Source: Patiria miniata (Eukaryota > Echinodermata > Asteroidea > Valvatida > Asterinidae). Taken from it: a DNA stretch of 64,000 nucleotides. The translations under genes were made by a program, and so were the position numbers. The first letter of the stretch is position 1. Every line of letters starts with the position of its first letter. The DNA lies in the NCBI RefSeq assembly GCF_015706575.1, contig NW_024037059.1:10205730-10269729 (forward strand), given 5' to 3'. This document shows positions 59,801 through 64,000 of the stretch, piece by piece. The notes beneath the pieces are model-generated. The model saw only the letters and a list, made by a program, of their open reading frames with translations. It did no database searches and was not told the origin of the DNA.

Positions 59801-62800
59801 GTGAGCACGAGCACAAACCTCAACAATGGGGTGGGAATGTACATGGGAAAAAGAGGACAAACAACTTGCTATTATTATGCTGCTTCATTTCCCAATCCCA
59901 TGTCACATGTTTGTACATGTATCCCTTTTAATAGTGTGAAATGAGCAAAATACACATGTGTTGCACATGTACAATGTATGTCACCCAACAAAGTATACAG
60001 TGTCTACAATATGTACAAAGGTGGGCTTGAAATGCTGAAAAAGAAAGAAGCTTGAAAACTTCCACCATTAATTTTCTCCAGAACCCTTTCCTAATACAAT
60101 GCATATCAAATATTTCCATCATGTACACTGTACATGTACATTGTGTACGGTACATTCTTTCAAATGCCTTCATGGTGTTTCTACAGAGCACCCTTTAAGC
60201 AATTGGATCGCATGAACATTAGAGTGATTAGTTTTTCCCTTTCCTTCAGAAGCTCCTTGATCCTTGTCATCCCAGTCCTTTCATCACTCCTCCTTTTATT
60301 GGATCTCATCCTCCTCCACCATTATAAATCAGTTATGGAGCGCACAAGAAACTACTCTTTTCAGTTGGGCACGTTCTGGCATGTCATGACATATGAGCTG
60401 ATCAACTTATCTGGATAAGCCGGTGCCTGGTTGTCCCCAAGGTTTGATGATTGATAAGCCAGAAACCACTTCATTTTAATAAGGAAATTGTCATGATGGC
60501 TAGTCCATGATGGGCATTTCCACACTAAGGCCAAAAAAAAAAAAAAGTCAGTCTCTGGTCAGCGCGCGCGTTGATTTTAATCATGCGCGTCGATCTTTTT
60601 TTTTTCCAAAATGTTCCGCGGTAGCTCCAACAGCGCCCTCTATTTCCGCACCTCCTCATTTTTTTTTTACCAAAGAGCACCAAGGAATGGGAAATTGCAC
60701 CAAGGCAAATAATAAGCACCAAGGCAAATTATTGAGGACACCAATGTACATGAGGACACCAAAAAAACCAAAATAGTACCCACCTTGTCTGTATAATCCA
60801 AGCTTGAAAAAAAAAAACAAAAAAAACAACAACAAAAACAAAACGCGTGGCCGCGTCAATTCCAGAACTTTGGTCTGACCAGAGACCGAATTTTTTTTTT
60901 TTTTTTTGGCCTAATGGGCCAATTAGATAAGTTTATGGATGTTGTGTATTAAGGGTAAAAGATATGCTAGTATTTTCTTCAGTTTTTTCCAATATCTTGC
61001 TAAGTTGAAAGTGACTAGAACAAGACAAGACAAAAGATGATACCTTGTTTTATTTGAGAAAAAACAGGCATCTTTTCTGTGTGATACGTATGTAACGTGG
61101 ACAGACACACTGCTAAGAAAAGGGTGCTTAGGACAAATTCAGTTTCTAATAGGCACTTCCAGTGACATTATTAAGCCATTTTACATTGTTATCAAGCGAA
61201 AATATAACAGTTTTCACACTGGCTTCAAATTTATGATAAGATTAGCGCTACGTACTAACAGGGACAGACATTTTTTGACAAATGTCCAGTCTGTTCGTAC
61301 GTATAAATCCTGATTATAAACATGATAAAATATCAAATGATTCTTCACGCTGACTCTGAGTTTTCTAGGTTTTGACTGATAAGCATTCCTCCAGGGTACA
61401 TCTTCTTGAATAAGTCAACATTAGGGGATCATTAAACTTAAATGCTTACTTTGTGACATTAATCTCAAATGTCTGTAACGTGCGTTACACTTTTTAAAAC
61501 AATAGCCACTATATTTTTTAATATACAAAACCGGTATCCTTTGCAGGTGAGGATATTTGTTCGAAGCTTGCAATGTGTACAGCAAAAATGGAGAGACCAA
61601 GATCATAGTTTTATCATCAAAACTTAAAAGGTCTTCTCAAATGTCACACATTTGGGCCCAAAAGTGTGGAATTGCCCAGATACATGTACCGTAGGTTGTA
61701 CTGTGAGACACTATATGTACATGTATGCAAGTGCTGGTAGTGGCATATGTCATGCTGTGTATACATGTTCCAGCAGTAAGAACTACATGAACAAGTATAA
61801 TTTTCAAGAACAATATAAACAAGGTAGAGACACTTAAGGCTGCTATGTACACGTTTGTTACAGTTTTTCGGTGAGTACAAAGAAATGTTATTCGCACCAT
61901 GTAACAGATCCTAAGCCAATCAAGATACAGAATCAGTAATATACTTTTTAATTTAGTAATCTTGGTGATTTTGCATTTATGCTCAACTGGACATTATACA
62001 TGTAATGGTGTCATTCATAAATACCTACATGTAAGACGGTTTACCCATTCCTATTGGTCGAGAGCCCGTCACGTGGCTAGTCTTATGTAAATGGATGATA
62101 AAGACATGGCTAGCTGGTCTTAAACACTTTCCAGTGTTGCATGAAATTTGGACTCCTAAAAATCCAGTGCCTCTTACTGTTTTATTGGTTGAACGTTCAC
62201 AATCAGCACGTAGGCATGTGCAATACTACGTACTACAGTACGTGCGACGCGCGTGCCAATCTCCATAAAAGGAGTTGTTTACATCTTATTCACAAGCTGG
62301 ACACTCCATTATTTAGCTAGAGGGGTGTTTAAAAAAACATGAAGTGAACTTGTTGAAGAAAATCAGGGTTTTTTGACCGAAAAGTTTTGATTTTTTTTTG
62401 ACCGGAAATAAATATGTGCTTGGTGGGTATTAATCACTCTGTTTAAGACCGCTTGGAGTCTGGGTGCTGATAATTACCCTCACCAAATATCAGCACCCAG
62501 ACTCCGAGCGGTCTTAAACAGAGTGATTAAAACCTCCCGAGCACAGATTTATTCCCTTATTCAAATGTTGCTTCATTACAGAAGTAATCCAATTGGTCAC
62601 TATAGCCAGACTTTGTAAAATGTTCATATCAGAGCACCTGTCTTTTTCAACAATGGAGCCTTCTTCTTTCATTGTCTTTCCCATCGGTGTTTGTATTTGG
62701 CGGCATGGATTCAACTGTGACCAGGTGACATGATCTACAGTGTACTCATGGGAACATTCCGTGGCATAATCAAATAAAAAATAAAAAACCTCAATGAAAA

Positions 62801-63614
62801 GCCTCAACAAATTCAAATGCCAAGTGAATCATGTACAACACGTATCGTTTTGAATCTTAGTAAAGTAATTTGTTGAAATAAAAATGTATAGTTTATTTCT
62901 AACACTGTTTTATACCAATTCAGTTGTTACTTCAACAGAACAATTCATGAATAGGTAAACAATAAAATCATTTGCCTGAGTACATGTACATGTACCGGTA
63001 CAATGTATGTCCGACACCATGGCGTTTCAAGACGCTTTCTATTACAGAAAAAAAAAATGGATGAAATTTAGGGGTTTTTTTTAACCCTTGTCATGCCTGT
63101 GGTAACTAACTGTTCAGGGTTCAGACCACTAGCCATGCTAGCTGCACAATATTTGAAAGACTTTATCATGAACACTGAACATCAAGAAGATTGTCATAAT
63201 GTTTATTTCAACTGATGACAATAAGTTAAATTTAAATTCCTTAAATTTTGGAGTTAAACACTCTATATGTAGAATTAAAAATGGCATTGATTTGACTTCA
63301 GGAGCAGAAATTGCTTCAATTTGGCAGGAATAACAAAAGTGATATGACGGAGAGAAAATAAATTAAATTACAGCTGATGCCACTTTTCATTTTGTTTAAT
63401 TCAATCATTCTGAAACACTAGATCCTGAAACTGGACACTGTTTTCTGCCAATGATTGATTCTTGTTACCTGCAGCTTTCTTCAGCTCATTGAGCTGGCTC
63501 TTCAGGCGTGCAATGATCTGATCTGCCTGCTGTGCTCGCTGCTCAAGACGTTCCATAACCACTGAATTTCCAGACATGGTTGAACGGACGTATCGGCCAC
63601 AGCGAATGAGGAAC
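47895..63614 (-). CDS. AIMP1: AIMP1, right copy, complete coding sequence
   Basis: Six coding exons on the minus strand: 63577-63469 (start ATG at 63577), 58637-58527, 56420-56262, 50602-50394, 49224-49056 and 48067-47895. They total 930 nt, giving 309 residues, close to the 312 of human AIMP1. Exon 1 also carries 37 nt of 5' UTR behind an acceptor at 63615-63616, so a non-coding exon lies further upstream. Residues 1-73 form a coiled coil with heptads ([18 protein letters not shown], then [18 protein letters not shown]). Residues 74-146 are a Lys-rich linker. Residues about 147-309 are the tRNA-binding OB fold. The N-terminal match to human (RLEQ..AEADQII) fixes the start. Introns 1-3 are 4.8, 2.1 and 5.7 kb and full of repeats. 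Intron 3 holds the 3.6-kb transposon. Confidence 0.92.
49484..50247. mobile_element. hAT-like GAACCGG element (right copy, one end deleted)
   Basis: Partner of 4279-5326. The end next to AIMP1 exon 4 is intact, with its flanking CTGTATAC at 50248-50255. The distal end is missing together with about 0.8 kb of flank: the sequence jumps near 49484 from the element to the equivalent of left position 6130. Confidence 0.8.
51246..54890. mobile_element. 3.6-kb TA-flanked DNA transposon with GCGGCTTATAC repeats (right arm only)
   Basis: Begins TACCGTAATTTTCAGAATAT and ends with the near-complement, flanked by TA. The left arm has the uninterrupted site CATTTAGGTG apart from its own insertion. Both subterminal regions carry several copies of GCGGCTTATACGCC, likely transposase-binding words. 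TA duplication would fit the Tc1/mariner-like group, but I cannot assign the family from the ends alone. I find no intact transposase. A second element with very long inverted repeats fills its middle (51491-53929). It lies in AIMP1 intron 3. Confidence 0.82.
51491..53929. mobile_element. Nested 2.4-kb element with ~0.5-kb inverted repeats
   Basis: Arms of about 430-500 bp (from 51491 inward, and from 53929 backward) are near-complementary. They share TAGTC, CCAAAAGCACCAAATTTGGC, GACGGGCGCC and repeated GGCCGCCATATTGG words. The core of about 1.4 kb (52060-53430) has degraded coding-like stretches on the minus strand. One near 52712-52461 ([21 protein letters not shown] and a later CRAVFEHVKQ) is reminiscent of the conserved alpha-FH-TGCDT block of a widespread uncharacterised transposon-associated protein family. 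That resemblance is from memory and weak. No intact gene. Confidence 0.65.
55062..55330. mobile_element. hAT-like element with CTCGAGTAC words (right copy)
   Basis: Partner of 2526-2757 with the same 8-bp duplication TTTTCCAC (55054-55061 and 55331-55338). It is about 37 bp longer because the CTCGTACTCGAGTAC words near its CAGTGTTGGAG end are expanded. The word array is therefore unstable in length since the arms separated. Confidence 0.82.
56622..57158. mobile_element. Mariner-like fold-back element flanked by TA
   Basis: A 537-bp near-perfect palindrome. Both ends read TACAGGGTGAGT..AAAAA, and the arms stay complementary for roughly 250 bp each. They meet around 56880-56930, where AACGAACAATGACGAAA is mirrored. 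The TA flanks and CAGGGTGAGTCCAAAAA end are typical of the Tc1/mariner superfamily. No transposase. It sits exactly at the outer edge of the right arm. Confidence 0.8.
57159..58526. other. AIMP1 intron 2 part: no gene, GC runs
   Basis: 57228-57535 contains long C and G runs and CCCACC/GGGGCA words. GGATTCAGGAT-type motifs occur at 57185-57200 and 57612-57636. The remainder to 58526 shows nothing I recognise. A proline-rich open frame on the minus strand follows from the G runs only. Confidence 0.6.
60529..60911. mobile_element. Harbinger-like MITE, GGCC-A(n) ends (AIMP1 intron 1)
   Basis: 383 bp. It starts GGCC followed by an A run and CTCTGGTCAG, and ends with the complement. TAA flanks both sides (60526-60528 and 60912-60914). 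The interior differs from the 21309 element, so it is a relative, not a copy. It contains internal repeats GCACCAAGGCAAAT (about 60690-60730) and no gene. Confidence 0.72.
62403..62558. mobile_element. Fold-back element, GGAGTCTGGGTGC stem (AIMP1 intron 1)
   Basis: A 156-bp near-perfect hairpin: CACTCTGTTTAAGACCGCTT and GGAGTCTGGGTGCTGATA are mirrored by TATCAGCACCCAGACTCC and GAGCGGTCTTAAACAGAGTG. Same family as 25772-25952. Confidence 0.72.
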
Positions 63615-64000
63615 CTGTTAGATTAATAAAATGTGAACAAAGACAAATGCTCAGAAAGCATGTAGCTGTGCCACTGATTTCTAACAGATGACAGCCACTG
63701 GACATGCTAGACTGGAGATCAGCCAACATTTGATGTAAACAGATCAGAGAACATGTCCTACAAACCTACATGTACGTGTAGCTACAGGACTCTTATAACC
63801 CATTTAGGAGGTTGGACAGTTTTTGCAGGGTTGAGGCAGGCAGACAAGGCAGAGTGCAGCCACTGCATGTACCTGTAATACAGTAACTTCATGTGGAGCT
63901 TGATGCTATTTTGAATGGATGAATTAAATTATTATTTAATTACACACATGTATGAACAATAACAGAAATCTAGGATTTCTTCCATGGGCATGTTCAGGCA
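63615..64000. other. Upstream of AIMP1 coding exon 1, no gene seen
   Basis: Intron sequence preceding the UTR-containing exon. The true first exon and promoter of AIMP1 lie further right, probably beyond the window. Confidence 0.5.

Larger units (their letters stand above)
58638..63468. other. AIMP1 intron 1
   Basis: 4.8-kb intron between coding exons 1 and 2. It holds the Harbinger-like MITE (60529-60911), the hairpin element (62403-62558) and many ACATGT words. An open frame at 60134-60418 has no family resemblance. On the opposite strand, codons near 60200-60250 read [10 protein letters not shown] by chance or as an unused exon. The coding phases of exons 1 and 2 join without it. Confidence 0.6.

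Noticed and set aside
60134-60418. Hydrophobic 94-codon frame or extra AIMP1 exon in intron 1
   Set aside because: Exons 1 and 2 join in phase without it and give the normal human-like length; no splice pair fits convincingly.
1-64000. CRISPR array, operon or prokaryotic features
   Set aside because: The tandem repeats lack regular short repeats with unique spacers, and all genes are intron-bearing animal genes.
1-64000. LTR retroelements, endogenous viruses or Polinton-like elements
   Set aside because: I saw no long terminal direct repeats, no capsid, protease, integrase or envelope-like frames; the only reverse transcriptase belongs to the LINE.

Overview
The window looks like nuclear DNA from an invertebrate animal, most likely a marine deuterostome (echinoderm, hemichordate or cephalochordate; I cannot decide which). 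It holds intron-rich animal genes with GT-AG junctions, a LINE of RTE type, dense short inverted-repeat transposons, and a very frequent ACATGT/TACATGTA word.

The dominant structure is a large inverted duplication. Left arm about 1140-22777 and right arm about 36381-56615 are reverse complements of each other, separated by a single-copy spacer of about 13.6 kb (22778-36380). The ancestral unit carries two tail-to-tail genes: AIMP1 (scaffold and tRNA-binding subunit of the multi-tRNA-synthetase complex) and FAXDC2 (histidine-box membrane hydroxylase of the sterol/fatty-acid hydroxylase superfamily). AIMP1 runs + in the left arm (exons 3-6 in the window, 1439-8518) and - on the right (complete six-exon coding sequence, 63577 down to 47895). 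FAXDC2 runs - on the left (complete six-exon coding sequence, 28951 down to 18520). On the right only its last three exons remain (36383-42593, +), with two damaging deletions, so that copy is a pseudogene. At least one whole AIMP1 (right) and one whole FAXDC2 (left) are therefore present.

Region by region: 1-1139 holds a roughly 165-bp tandem repeat and a sequence not matched in the right arm. 1140-8518 is the AIMP1 3' half with a hAT-like and other small transposons. 8519-18519 is intergenic, with a full-length RTE-like LINE (11747-15282) that has a perfect empty site in the other arm. 18520-28951 is FAXDC2, with a 2.1-kb hAT-like element in one intron. 28952-36380 is spacer made largely of nested palindromic DNA elements. 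36381-42593 is the FAXDC2 pseudogene with stacked insertions at 39.3-41.6 kb. 42594-47894 is the right-arm intergenic region. 47895-63614 is AIMP1, with a 3.6-kb TA-flanked transposon in intron 3 and large repeat-filled introns 1 and 2.

The two arms differ by many presence/absence transposons, three large right-arm deletions, and a low but uneven substitution level. From sequence alone I cannot rule out that the fold-back is two divergent haplotypes joined head to head by the assembler. The spacer and the lesions confined to one FAXDC2 copy favour a real duplication. All coordinates, splice sites and translations were read by eye.
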